Of a DNA stretch of 64,000 nucleotides, positions 43,851 to 52,796 are shown piece after piece. How positions within the stretch are numbered: position 1 is the first letter of the stretch; each line of letters opens with the position of its first letter. Source of the stretch: Streptomyces sp. NBC_00459 (GTDB taxonomy: Bacteria > Actinomycetota > Actinomycetes > Streptomycetales > Streptomycetaceae). The stretch spans positions 5,270,001-5,334,000 of the forward strand of contig NZ_CP107903.1 in NCBI RefSeq assembly GCF_036013955.1. Reading direction: 5' to 3'. The notes beneath the pieces were generated by a model that was given only the letters and a program-made list of their open reading frames with translations, made no database searches and was not told the origin of the DNA. The position numbers were made by a program, and so were the translations under genes.

Positions 43851-44584
43851 TCCGCGCCACCCTGACGCAGCACATACCCCACGCCCCGGACCGTGTGGAC
43901 GAGGCGCGGCTCGCCGCCCGCCTCCGTCTTGCGGCGGAGGTACATGACGTACACGTCGAGGGAGTTGGAGGACGGTTCGAAGTCGAAGCCCCAGACCGCC
44001 TTCAGGATCTGCTCACGGGTGAGGACCTGGCGCGGGTGGGCCAGGAACATCTCCAGGAGGGTGAACTCCGTGCGGGTCAGTTCCACCGCACGGGCGCCGC
44101 GCGTCACCTCGCGCGTCGCGAGGTCCATGCGCAGGTCGGCGAAGGTCAGGGCCTCGTCCTCCGGGAGGCTGCCCGCGACCGCGGCTGCCGCGTAGGAGCT
44201 GCGGCGCAGCAGGGCCCGTACCCGGGCGAAGAGTTCGTCGAGTTCGAAGGGCTTGACCAGGTAGTCGTCCGCCCCCGCGTCCAGGCCGGTCACGCGGTCG
44301 CCGACCGTGTCCCTGGCCGTCAGCATCAGGATGGGTGTGGTCGTGCCCGCGCCCCGCATACGCCGGGCCGCCGTCAGGCCGTCCATCCTCGGCATCTGGA
44401 TGTCGAGGACGACCAGGTCGGGCTGGTAGGCGGTCGCCTTCTCCAGGGCGTCCGCGCCGTCGACCGCGACCTCCGTGTCGTACCCCTCGAAGGCGAGGCT
44501 GCGCTGGAGTGCTTCGCGCACAGCCGGCTCGTCGTCGACGATCAGGATGCGCTGGATGTCACGGTCGCCTTCGGCGGGGCTCAT
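43847..44584 (-). CDS. OmpR-type response regulator, MprA-like
   Basis: 245 residues. The receiver domain has the acceptor Asp in LVVLDIQMPR and KPFELDELF; the winged helix has YLRRKTEAGGEPRLVHTVRGVGY. It is the first gene of the RR-HK operon. The pair probably senses cell-envelope protein stress and controls the protease next door. Confidence 0.95.
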   Translation of the reverse strand: MSPAEGDRDIQRILIVDDEPAVREALQRSLAFEGYDTEVAVDGADALEKATAYQPDLVVLDIQMPRMDGLTAARRMRGAGTTTPILMLTARDTVGDRVTGLDAGADDYLVKPFELDELFARVRALLRRSSYAAAAVAGSLPEDEALTFADLRMDLATREVTRGARAVELTRTEFTLLEMFLAHPRQVLTREQILKAVWGFDFEPSSNSLDVYVMYLRRKTEAGGEPRLVHTVRGVGYVLRQGGAE

Positions 44585-44682
44585 GGTCGCGGGTTCCTCG
44601 GGTGCGGTGGGACGTGTCGGACGCGTTCAGCGTCGCACGTTTCCGGGCTGCTGCGGAGACAAAGGATCAGCTGCGGTGAGGA

Positions 44683-44880
44683 TCAGCTGAGCGCGGGACG
44701 GCGACTGCGCGTCGTCGCCCTGCGGGCGGCGGCCGTACGCGTCGTCCTCGCCACCTCCGGGGCCCGGGTGGCCGCCGTCGGCGGGTGCAGGGTGAAGGCC
44801 ACGCCGAGGGCGAGGTCCAGGGCGGCCGGGCCGGTGGCCGCCGTACCGACGGTCAGCTTGTGCGAGACCTGCTTGATCAT
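44683..44880 (-). CDS. Possible small basic protein after the protease gene
   Basis: 65 residues from ATG 44880, with GAGGGG about 6 nt upstream. The N-terminal half is Ala/Leu rich; the C-terminal half is very rich in Arg, Thr and Ala, as chance frames often are. It follows the htrA-like gene by 53 bp on the same strand. Only the ribosome binding site and position speak for it. Confidence 0.4.
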   Translation of the reverse strand: MIKQVSHKLTVGTAATGPAALDLALGVAFTLHPPTAATRAPEVARTTRTAAARRATTRSRRPALS

Positions 44881-44933
44881 GACGTACCCCTCATCTTGGT
44901 TCTCGTGCGGCGGTGCGGCGGTTCCTCGGTGCG

Positions 44934-46136
44934 TCAGGTGGTGGAACCGGAGCGCAGTGTCGCCAGGTCGGACTTGACGGTGTTGATCGGGATGGCGAAG
45001 CCGAGGCCCGCGCTGCCCGCGTCCGACGAGGACGAACTCGCCGAGTACATCGCGGAGTTGATGCCGATGATGTTGCCGTTCATGTCGATGAGCGCGCCGC
45101 CGGAGTTGCCGGGGTTGAGGGACGCGTCCGTCTGGAGGGCCTTGTACGTCGTCGTGGACGTACCGGTGTCGCCGTTGAACTGCTGGCCGCCGAACTCGAA
45201 CGGCCAGCCGCCGCTGCCGTCGCCCTGCTGTTGCTGGTTCTGGCCCTGGCTCTCCTCGGTGGCGACGGTGACGTCACGGTTGAGGGCGGACACGATGCCG
45301 CTGGTCACCGTGCCGGTCAGGCCCTCGGGGGAGCCGATCGCCACGACCTCGTCGCCGACCTGGACACCGGCGGAGTCGCCGAGGGTCGCCGTCTTCAGGC
45401 CGGAGGCGTTCTCCAGCTTGATGAGGGCCAGGTCCTTCTTGCTGTCGGTGCCGACGACCTTCGCGGTGTAGGTCTTGCCGTCGCTCGTCGACACCTTGAT
45501 CGACGAGGCGCCGGAGATGACGTGGTTGTTGGTGATGATCTCGCCGTCGGACGTGATGATCACGCCGGAGCCGGTCGACGAACCCGCGTTCGAGGTCGCG
45601 TTGATCTCGACGATGCTCGGGCTGACCGCCGCGGCGACCCCGGACACCGTGCCCTTCGCGCTCGACGGCACCACGTTGGTGCTCGTGCTGCTGGAGGTGA
45701 CGGCGGAGTCCGAGTTGGTCAGCTCCTGGATGCCGTACGCCGTACCGCCACCTATCGCGGCGGCGACGATCGCCACGGCGGCGAGGAGGGCGAAGGGGCC
45801 CTTCGCACGCTTCCTGCGCTGGGCGGGGGCCGCGTCGGCAGGAGCCTCGGCGAGCAGGGTGGCGGTGGCCGCGGGCTGCTCGTGCGTGGCCTGCCGGCCG
45901 TACGGAGCCTGCGGGGTCTGGGGAGCCTGCGGAGCCTGGGGCTGGATCTGGGCCGGTTCCTGGTACGCGGGCTGCTGGACCGTCGGCGGCTCGTACGCCG
46001 GCGGCGGCGGCCACTCCGGGTTCACCGGAGAGGAGGACTGGGGGGCGGAAGCGTACTGCTGCTGGGGGTACGCCGACTGCGGCTCGTGGCCCTGGGGGGT
46101 CTCGTACTCGCCGCTGCGGCGGAAGCTCTCGGTCAT
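44934..46136 (-). CDS. HtrA/DegP-like serine protease without a PDZ domain
   Basis: 400 residues. A long Gln/Pro-rich cytoplasmic N-terminus (about 1-108), one membrane helix (about 113-135), then a trypsin-like domain with His in TNNHVI, Asp in KKDLALIKL and Ser in NPGNSGGAL. A Gly/Gln insert lies between the Asp and Ser motifs. The protein stops right after the protease fold; the usual PDZ domain is absent. It is probably exported, anchored and controlled by the neighbouring two-component system. Confidence 0.92.
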   Translation of the reverse strand: MTESFRRSGEYETPQGHEPQSAYPQQQYASAPQSSSPVNPEWPPPPAYEPPTVQQPAYQEPAQIQPQAPQAPQTPQAPYGRQATHEQPAATATLLAEAPADAAPAQRRKRAKGPFALLAAVAIVAAAIGGGTAYGIQELTNSDSAVTSSSTSTNVVPSSAKGTVSGVAAAVSPSIVEINATSNAGSSTGSGVIITSDGEIITNNHVISGASSIKVSTSDGKTYTAKVVGTDSKKDLALIKLENASGLKTATLGDSAGVQVGDEVVAIGSPEGLTGTVTSGIVSALNRDVTVATEESQGQNQQQQGDGSGGWPFEFGGQQFNGDTGTSTTTYKALQTDASLNPGNSGGALIDMNGNIIGINSAMYSASSSSSDAGSAGLGFAIPINTVKSDLATLRSGSTT

Positions 46137-46256
46137 GGAAGAGAGCTTGTCCCGTCAGCATGAGAGCTGGCTGAGTGCTCCCTGAGAAGCCCGACAGAAG
46201 CTCGTATGCCCGAAATAAAGACGTGCGGGACGTCGGATACGGACGGTCGGTGTCGG

Positions 46257-47282
46257 CTACTCGCAGCCGCAGGAACGCCGTGTCACCAACCGCGACGGGA
46301 ACAGCTTCAGCCGCTCACGGCGCGCCCCCGCCACCCGTACCCCGTCGTCGAGGACCAGGTCGACGGCCGCGCGGGCCATGCCCGAGCGGTCGGAGGCGAC
46401 GGTGGTCAGCGGCGGGTCCGCCAGGGCCGCTTCCTTGATGTCGTCGAAGCCGGCCACCGCCAGCTCGCCGGGGACGTCGATGCGCAGCTCGCGGGCCGCG
46501 CGCAGCAGGCCGATCGCCTGGTCGTCGGTGGAGCAGAAGATGGCCGGGGGGCGGGTGGCCGGATCGGCGAGGATCTCCAGGGCGGCCTTGTAGGCGTCGT
46601 ACCGGTTGTAGAGGACCTCGAACAGGCGGCCCTCCGTGGAGACGCCCGCCTCGTCCATCGCGCGCCGCCAGCCCTGGACGTGGTCCGAGACGGGGTCGCC
46701 GACCGCCGGCGTCTCGGCGATACCGCCGATACAGGCGACGTACTCGTAGCCGTGCTCCAGCAGGTGGCGGACGGCGAGGTGGGCGCCGCCGAGGTCGTCC
46801 GTGACGACGGCGACGTCGTCTATCGCCTCGGGGCGTTCGTGGAGGAGGACGACCCGGGCGTCCCAGGCCTCGATCTCCGCCGCCGCGTTGTCGTTCAGGG
46901 CGTGGCTGACGAGGATCAGCCCGGAGACCCGCATACCGAGGAAGGCCCGCAGATAGTGGACCTCGCGCTCGGCGATGTAGTCGGAGTTGCCGACCAGCAC
47001 CATCTTTCCGCGCTCGGACGCGGCCTGCTCGACCGCGTGCGCCATCTCCCCGAAGAAGGGCTGGCGCGCGTCCGGCACGATCAGGCCTATGAGGTCCGTG
47101 CGCCGCGACGCCATCGCCTGGGCGACGCGGTCGGGCCGGTAGCTCAGTTCCTTGATCGCGGCGAGGACACGCTCGCGCGTGGCCGGGGCAACCGGCCGGG
47201 GTCCGTTGTTGATGACATAGCTGACGACGGCGGTGGAGGTACCCGCCAGCCGAGCTACATCATCCCTAGTCACCTTGGCCAC
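46257..47282 (-). CDS. LacI-family transcriptional regulator
   Basis: 341 residues from GTG 47282. The HTH (TRDDVARLAGTSTAVVSYVIN) and hinge are followed by a periplasmic-binding-like sensor domain. It ends SCGCE. It stands alone between glnR and the protease gene. The effector, probably a sugar, cannot be read from sequence. Confidence 0.93.
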   Translation of the reverse strand: MAKVTRDDVARLAGTSTAVVSYVINNGPRPVAPATRERVLAAIKELSYRPDRVAQAMASRRTDLIGLIVPDARQPFFGEMAHAVEQAASERGKMVLVGNSDYIAEREVHYLRAFLGMRVSGLILVSHALNDNAAAEIEAWDARVVLLHERPEAIDDVAVVTDDLGGAHLAVRHLLEHGYEYVACIGGIAETPAVGDPVSDHVQGWRRAMDEAGVSTEGRLFEVLYNRYDAYKAALEILADPATRPPAIFCSTDDQAIGLLRAARELRIDVPGELAVAGFDDIKEAALADPPLTTVASDRSGMARAAVDLVLDDGVRVAGARRERLKLFPSRLVTRRSCGCE

Positions 47283-47388
47283 GCGCGGAGTCTACGCGGA
47301 TGGACCCGCTCTGGGCAGGGCGTAAGGAATTCGTTCCGCCTGCCCGGAGCGCGGACCATGCCGTGCACCGTCACCCGGCCACCGTCGG

Positions 47389-48189
47389 TCACGCCTCGGC
47401 GGTGACCTCGGACGACTCCGTGACGGCGTCCAGGGCCGCCGTATCGCCCGTACCGCCCGCATCGTCCGACTTTGCGAGCGCCGCCTTGGCCTTCGCCTCG
47501 TCGCTCGTGCGGTCGCCCTTCTCCGGCGTAACGAATCGATAACCGACGTTCCGGACGGTCCCGATCAGCGACTCGTGCTCGGGTCCGAGCTTCGCGCGCA
47601 GCCGTCGTACGTGCACGTCGACCGTCCGGGTGCCACCGAAGTAGTCGTAGCCCCAGACCTCCTGGAGGAGCTGTGCGCGCGTGAAGACGCGGCCCGGGTG
47701 CTGGGCGAGGTACTTGAGGAGCTCGAACTCCTTGAAGGTGAGGTCGAGGACCCGGCCCTTCAGCTTCGCGCTGTACGTCGCCTCGTCGACCGAGAGGTCG
47801 CCGTTGCGGATCTCCATGGGGGAGTCGTCGTTGACGATCTGCTGCCGGCCCATGGCGAGCCGCAGACGGGCCTCGACCTCGGCCGGACCCGCGGTGTCCA
47901 GCAGAACGTCGTCGATGCCCCAGTCGGCGGTGACGGCCGCGAGGCCGCCCTCGGTGACGACGAGGATGAGCGGACAGCCGGGCCCGGTGGAGCGCAGGAG
48001 CTGGCACAGGCTGCGCACCTGGGGCAGATCACGGCGGCCGTCGATCAGGATGACGTCGGCACCTGGGGTGTCGACGAGAGCGGGTCCCTCGGCCGGAGCC
48101 ACGCGCACGTTGTGCAGTAGCAGGCCGAGAGCGGGAAGCACCTCGGTCGACGGCTGGAGGGCATTGGTCAGGAGGAGAAGTGAACTCAT
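47389..48189 (-). CDS. glnR: Global nitrogen regulator GlnR
   Basis: 266 residues. An atypical receiver domain (about 1-120, VILIDGRRDLP) that lacks the usual acidic pocket, and an OmpR-type winged helix (about 128-222: FTRAQLLQEVWGYDYFGGTRTVDVHVRRLRAKLG). The sequence is near-identical to S. coelicolor GlnR as I remember it, up to the variable Ala/Asp-rich tail. It controls glnA, amtB, nir and other nitrogen genes. It is divergent from the hydrolase gene. Confidence 0.96.
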   Translation of the reverse strand: MSSLLLLTNALQPSTEVLPALGLLLHNVRVAPAEGPALVDTPGADVILIDGRRDLPQVRSLCQLLRSTGPGCPLILVVTEGGLAAVTADWGIDDVLLDTAGPAEVEARLRLAMGRQQIVNDDSPMEIRNGDLSVDEATYSAKLKGRVLDLTFKEFELLKYLAQHPGRVFTRAQLLQEVWGYDYFGGTRTVDVHVRRLRAKLGPEHESLIGTVRNVGYRFVTPEKGDRTSDEAKAKAALAKSDDAGGTGDTAALDAVTESSEVTAEA

Positions 48190-48371
48190 CGCGTCCCACC
48201 TACCCGGATCGTCGTCGCCATACGGTCGTTCTCGGTTGGCTCGCCCATAACGTCTGGTTCCTCCTCGGTCCCTGCGAGGACGTTTGCGGCACTGCTGTGC
48301 GATCTACGTGGCGTACACCTGCGGTTTCCTGGAGCGTTCCGCTTCGTATACAGCGCCACCGAAAGCACAAA

Positions 48372-48401
48372 AGGACTCGGGGGCTGCGCTGCCCGAGTCC
48401 T
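48372..48401 (+). terminator. Stem-loop in the glnR-hydrolase gap
   Basis: A perfect 10-bp stem (48372-48381 with 48392-48401, AGGACTCGGG arm) within the divergent region 48190-48422. No gene ends here on either strand, so it could end a short RNA or act as a leader hairpin. Confidence 0.6.
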
Positions 48402-48422
48402 CTGCCGAGCAGAATAGCCCAC

Positions 48423-49307
48423 ATGAGCACTGGTCCGGCAGGTCATGTGACGCGATCTTTCGCCGTCCCGAACTCTGAGACGGCCGATCGCGCCCCTCTG
48501 CGGAGGTTTCTGACCACCGACGACGGGGTGACGATCGATGCCGTATACGAGCCGGGAGGCGTTGTATACGACGCCTCGGCGCCATCTTCCGATCATCTCG
48601 CGTTCGTCGTCGCGCACGGTTTCACGGGGGATGTGGACCGGCCGCACGTTCGACGGGTGGCCGAGACGTTCGCGCAGTACGGGGCCGTCGTGACGTTCTC
48701 CTTCCGGGGGCACGGGGCGTCGGGCGGACGCTCGACCCTCGGCGACCGCGAGGTCCTCGATCTGGCCGCCGCGGTCCGCTGGGCACGTGAACTCGGGCAC
48801 ACCCGGGTGGCCACGGTCGGCTTCTCGATGGGCGGCTCGGTGGTCCTGCGGCACGCGGCGCTGTACGGGGGCTCCGGGCGGCCGGAGCACGGGGGGCGCA
48901 CGGGGGCGGCGTCCGACGTGGTGGTTTCGGTGAGTGCGCCGGCCCGTTGGTACTACCGGGGTACGGCTCCCATGCGGCGCGTGCACTGGCTGATCACCCG
49001 TCCCGAGGGCCGCCTGGTGAGCCGCTACGGACTCCGGACGCGGATCCATCACCGGGACTGGAACCCCGTACCCCTGTCCCCGGTGGAGGCGGTACCGCGG
49101 ATAGCGCCGAAGCCCCTTCTGATCGTGCACGGCGACCGGGACGGCTACTTTCCGGTGGACCACCCGCGGATGCTCGCGGAAGCGGCCGGTGACACGGGCG
49201 AACTGTGGCTGGAGCCGGGGATGGGACATGCGGAGAACGCGGCGGGCGACGAACTGCTGCGGCGCATAGGGGACTGGGCTGTCGCACAGGCGGGCCAGCG
49301 TCTCTGA
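48423..49307 (+). CDS. Alpha/beta hydrolase
   Basis: 294 residues. The oxyanion-loop region (VVAHGFTGD), nucleophile elbow GFSMGG, acid in VHGDRDGYFP and His in GMGHAENA fit an alpha/beta hydrolase triad. The substrate is unknown. The ATG at 48423 has a poor ribosome binding site. Confidence 0.87.
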   Translation: MSTGPAGHVTRSFAVPNSETADRAPLRRFLTTDDGVTIDAVYEPGGVVYDASAPSSDHLAFVVAHGFTGDVDRPHVRRVAETFAQYGAVVTFSFRGHGASGGRSTLGDREVLDLAAAVRWARELGHTRVATVGFSMGGSVVLRHAALYGGSGRPEHGGRTGAASDVVVSVSAPARWYYRGTAPMRRVHWLITRPEGRLVSRYGLRTRIHHRDWNPVPLSPVEAVPRIAPKPLLIVHGDRDGYFPVDHPRMLAEAAGDTGELWLEPGMGHAENAAGDELLRRIGDWAVAQAGQRL

Positions 49308-49952
49308 TCAGCTGTGCGATCCTCCGCCAGACGTGGTGTCTGGCGTGGTGCTGCCCACCGTGGCGGGGTGGCGTGGGCATGCAGGTGGAATCCTGCGCCG
49401 AGTGCTGCTCCGCGTGGCCGGTGACCGGCTGTTGTGGGTGTGCTGATCGTTGTCACGCCCTGGTTCCGGTTGGCTGCGCGGGGCAGCCGGGACTGGTCCG
49501 TTGGTGCGCGTCCCTCCGGACGCTTGCCCGCCGGGCCCGAGGGGCCGGTCTTGGACCGGTCCTTCCGGCTGTCTGTGGTGCTGGCCGGGGTGACCACGGC
49601 TTGGGCTTCGAGTGTGTCGACCACCGTGCGGATGGCCGGGGTGCCGCTGGTGCGGTCGTTGACGGTGTTGCGTCAGCGGTGTTGTTACGGCGGGTGGGCT
49701 GGGCCATTGGTCTGGTTTCCGGCACGCGGTACGGGGGACTGCCTCGTTGCCGAGCGGCGCTCGCTTGCTCACCTGCACTCCCTGTCCTCACCGGTGGTGC
49801 TGTCATCCGATCAACGACGCTCCTCCGGAAGGTCACATATTCGATCAACGCACTTACGTGCGCCCCCGGGTACCTGACTACCGATCGCAGTGGAAACATG
49901 TGAGCCTGACGGTGTTCACCGTCATGGAGTCAAGGAAGCAGAGAACAGGCAG
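49308..49952. other. 645-bp stretch without a supportable gene
   Basis: Several frames stay open across it on both strands, but none has a good start, ribosome binding site, known motif or normal Streptomyces codon pattern. Lower-GC tracts occur near 49680-49900. It may be a decayed insertion or gene. Confidence 0.5.
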
Positions 49953-50207
49953 ATGCCAAAGGTCACGGTGCGCTACTGGGCCGCCGCGAAGGCCGCGGCC
50001 AAGGTCGCCGAGGAGCCGTACGACGCGGCCACCCTCGCCGAGGCGCTCGACGCGGTCCGCGAGCGACACCCCGGCGAACTCGTCCGAGTCCTGCGCCGAT
50101 GCTCGTTCCTCATCGACGGTGACCCCGTGGGCACCCGCGAACATGAGACGGTACGGCTGGCCGAGGGCGGCACGGTCGAGGTGCTCCCGCCGTTCGCAGG
50201 AGGGTGA
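49953..50207 (+). CDS. MoaD/ThiS-family ubiquitin-like sulfur carrier
   Basis: 84 residues from ATG 49953. A beta-grasp fold is suggested by MPKVTVRYWAAAKAAA and by FLIDGDPV. It ends VEVLPPFAGG, with the exposed Gly-Gly that is activated and thiocarboxylated. The partner enzymes (MoeB, MoaE) are not in the window, so molybdopterin versus other sulfur transfer cannot be settled. The next gene's ribosome binding site overlaps its 3' end. Confidence 0.9.
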   Translation: MPKVTVRYWAAAKAAAKVAEEPYDAATLAEALDAVRERHPGELVRVLRRCSFLIDGDPVGTREHETVRLAEGGTVEVLPPFAGG

Positions 50208-50217
50208 GCGCAGCGCT

Positions 50218-51357
50218 ATGAGCGACCAGCAGCGATATGGGCAGCAGCAGTACGGCGAGTCGTACGAGGGGTACGACCCCTATCAGCAGCAGCAGCCGCA
50301 GCAGTACCCGCAGCAGCAGTACGGGGGGCAGCAGCCCCAGCCCCAGCCCCAGACGCCGGCCTGGCCCGGGCAGCAGCAGTCGGCGTACGACGACGGGCAG
50401 GCGCAGCAGTACACGCAGCAGTGGCAGGGGCAGACCTGGGAGACGCAGATGCAGGCCCCGGTGACGGTCGCCCCGGTCGCCCCGGTCGCCCCGGCCGCGG
50501 TGGCTGAGGTGCCGGGGACTCCGTACCTGCCGCCGCAGGGGGCCGGTGGAAGCGCGGCCGACGCCGGGTACGGGCCTGCCACGGTCGCGGGCAACACCCG
50601 GGTCACCGATGCGCAGCGGGCCCGGCTCGAGGGACGTTCGCCGATCATCGAACCGGGGATGCAGCCCGCCGCCCTCACGGCCGTGCTCGGGCTGCTCCTG
50701 GCCGGTACGGCGGCCATCGGTACGTACGCGCTGGTGGTCCCCCTCGTCATCCTCCAGGCGGTCACGGCGGCGGGCTGGTTCCGGCTGAACGGGATGTGGC
50801 CCGCCCGGCAGGGCATCGCCCTCGCCTTCGCGGGCGCGGTGACGGCCGACGTGGCCCTGCTGGCGGCGGGGCGCGAGAACGCGCCGGCGGCGATCGTCGG
50901 CACGCTCGGGGTCTGGGTCGTGCTGACCCTGTTCCTGCAACTCCGGTCCCACGCGGACCCGGACACCCGGATGTCCGGCCTGATGGCGACGATCGCCTCG
51001 GCGGCACTGGCGATCATCGCGGCCGGGCACCTCGCGGCGGATCCGGACGCGGTGACCGTCGGGGCGGCCGCGGTCGCCGTCGCGGTGCTCGCCCGGGCGT
51101 TGCCGTTGCCGACGGCGGCGTCGGTCGTGGTTGCCCTGCTGGCGGCTGCGGGGGCGGGGATCGCGGTCGGGGGAATGACGGAGCTGGGAACCGGGGGCGC
51201 GTTCCTCGGGGCGGCGGCGGGAGTCTGCGCGCTCGTCGGGCACCGGGTGGCGAGCTATGACTACCCGTCGAGGTTCGTCCACTTCACGGCGGGCGTGGCC
51301 CTGCCGCTGGCGGCGGCCGCACCGGCGGTGTATCTGGTGGGACGGGCGTTGGCCTGA
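50218..51357 (+). CDS. Membrane protein with Gln/Tyr/Pro-rich N-terminus
   Basis: 379 residues from ATG 50218, with AGGAGGG at 50199-50205 inside the end of the MoaD-like gene. The first 100 residues are low-complexity (Gln, Tyr, Pro), and the rest (about 155-379) carries about seven Ala/Leu-rich helices. From memory it is a conserved Streptomyces pair with the MoaD-like gene. The function is unknown. Confidence 0.78.
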   Translation: MSDQQRYGQQQYGESYEGYDPYQQQQPQQYPQQQYGGQQPQPQPQTPAWPGQQQSAYDDGQAQQYTQQWQGQTWETQMQAPVTVAPVAPVAPAAVAEVPGTPYLPPQGAGGSAADAGYGPATVAGNTRVTDAQRARLEGRSPIIEPGMQPAALTAVLGLLLAGTAAIGTYALVVPLVILQAVTAAGWFRLNGMWPARQGIALAFAGAVTADVALLAAGRENAPAAIVGTLGVWVVLTLFLQLRSHADPDTRMSGLMATIASAALAIIAAGHLAADPDAVTVGAAAVAVAVLARALPLPTAASVVVALLAAAGAGIAVGGMTELGTGGAFLGAAAGVCALVGHRVASYDYPSRFVHFTAGVALPLAAAAPAVYLVGRALA

Positions 51358-51366
51358 GGGGGGCCC

Positions 51367-51475
51367 TTCAGCCCGTCCGGCGTTTGAGGACGAGGCCCCT
51401 TCAGGGCCGAAGCGGGGGTCTGGGGGCGGCAGCCCCCAGAAACAGGATGGGACGGGTAGGGGCGGCGGGGGCGAG
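51367..51475 (+). repeat. Dispersed intergenic repeat, copy C
   Basis: A full-length copy, the best match of copy A. It starts TTCAGCCCGTCCGGCG and ends near GGCGGGGGCGA, and it begins 10 bp after the stop of the membrane-protein gene. It carries the same two hairpins. Confidence 0.88.
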
Positions 51476-51558
51476 AAACCGCCCCCGCCTGTCACAGGCG
51501 ATCTACAACCACCCCCGCCCCAGCCCCCGTCGAAGCCCCGCCGGGTACCGTCGCGAAC

Positions 51559-52302
51559 ATGCGTGCACTCCGAATACTCCTCATCGTCGCCGTCATCCTC
51601 GGCGGCCTCTTCGTGATCGCCGACCGCGTCGCCGTCGGCTTCGCGGAGGACGAGGTCGCGGACCGCCTCAGAAGCAGCGAAGGCCTGGCCGCCACCCCGG
51701 ACGTGTCGATCAACGGTTTCCCCTTCCTCACCCAGGTCGCCGGCGGCGAACTCGACGACGTCAAGGTCGGTATCAAGGACTACGAGGCCGCCACCGGAAC
51801 CTCCGGCCAGAACATCCGTATCGACGACCTCAACGCCCAGATGCGCGACGTCGAGTTCACCGGCGACTACAGCTCCGCCACCGCGGCCACCGCCACCGGC
51901 AGCGCGACCATCACGTACGCGGAACTGCTGAAGGCGGCCAAGTCGGCCGAGCCGGGGCCCACGGAGGTGGTGCCCGGTGTGACCGCCACGGTCGTGGGCC
52001 TCTCCGACGGCGGCAACGGCAAGATCAAGGTCGAGGTCGAGGCGACGGTCCTGGGCAAGGAGTTGCCGAAGCCGGTGTCGGTCCTCAGCACGGTCACGGT
52101 CGACGGCGACACGGTGAAGGTGAAGGCGGACTCCCTGCCCAACCTGGGCATCGACCTCGCCGACGGCAAGATGCGCGCGGTGACGGACTTCGAGCAGAAG
52201 ATCGAGGGCCTGCCCGGCGGTATCAAGCTGGACTCGGTCGAGGCGGCGAAGACCGGGGTGGACATCACGGTGAAGGGTTCGAACGTCAGCCTGGCGGGGT
52301 AA
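51559..52302 (+). CDS. DUF2993 (LmeA-like) lipid-binding protein
   Basis: 247 residues with an N-terminal helix (about 4-22) that is a signal or anchor. DUF2993 hallmarks are visible: an elongated beta-rich fold with INGFPFLTQVAGGELDDVKV near residue 60. LmeA of mycobacteria binds phospholipid in the envelope. TACCGT (51546-51551) lies 7 nt before the ATG and no ribosome binding site is seen, so a leaderless mRNA is possible. Confidence 0.88.
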   Translation: MRALRILLIVAVILGGLFVIADRVAVGFAEDEVADRLRSSEGLAATPDVSINGFPFLTQVAGGELDDVKVGIKDYEAATGTSGQNIRIDDLNAQMRDVEFTGDYSSATAATATGSATITYAELLKAAKSAEPGPTEVVPGVTATVVGLSDGGNGKIKVEVEATVLGKELPKPVSVLSTVTVDGDTVKVKADSLPNLGIDLADGKMRAVTDFEQKIEGLPGGIKLDSVEAAKTGVDITVKGSNVSLAG

Positions 52303-52530
52303 CTGGCGGGGTGGGACCCGACAGGGCGCCCTCGCGTCGCGCGGGCGTCCAACTGGCGAGACAGCTCCGTCCGTACCGCAGATGTGACGACGGACGCACC
52401 CCTCATCTCCTCGCCCGTACCCCCGCGGTCACCGCTCGCCACCCTCTCGTATCTCACATCGCGGACGATCGCGTCTCATCATGCGACACGCCGGTGACAT
52501 CCCCGGCAATCCGTCCCTACGATCGACGCT

Positions 52531-52611
52531 ATGCAGCGACAGGCGGATCTCACGAAGCGGCGGGCAGTAGACCTGTGCCGCGTCGCCGCCATGCTCTGTC
52601 GCCCTTTCTGA
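52531..52611 (+). CDS. Cys-containing leader peptide upstream of cysA-sseC
   Basis: 26 residues ending DLCRVAAMLCRPF, a conserved actinobacterial leader-peptide type found before sulfur-assimilation genes. The two Cys codons near the end suggest that ribosome pausing on cysteine starvation controls the genes 185 bp downstream. Most of the 52303-52530 gap has no gene. Confidence 0.85.
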   Translation: MQRQADLTKRRAVDLCRVAAMLCRPF

Positions 52612-52796
52612 GCGGGAGCGCGCGGCATCAGCGGCGCACCACCTCCCGCATCCCCGGCGCCCTTCACCCAAGGGTCCTCGTGCGCGAGTCGCAACAGGCC
52701 TGACCGCACACGAGCGGGTACGACCGGGTACGACCGCATCCGTACCCCCTCTGCTTACGCACCACCCCGCCGCAACTGCCCCGGAGGAGAAACAGC

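Noticed and set aside
49434..49877. Plus-strand frame in the 49.3-49.95 kb gap as a real gene
   Set aside because: No ribosome binding site, odd Cys/Trp/Ser content and no recognisable domain; competing frames are equally open.
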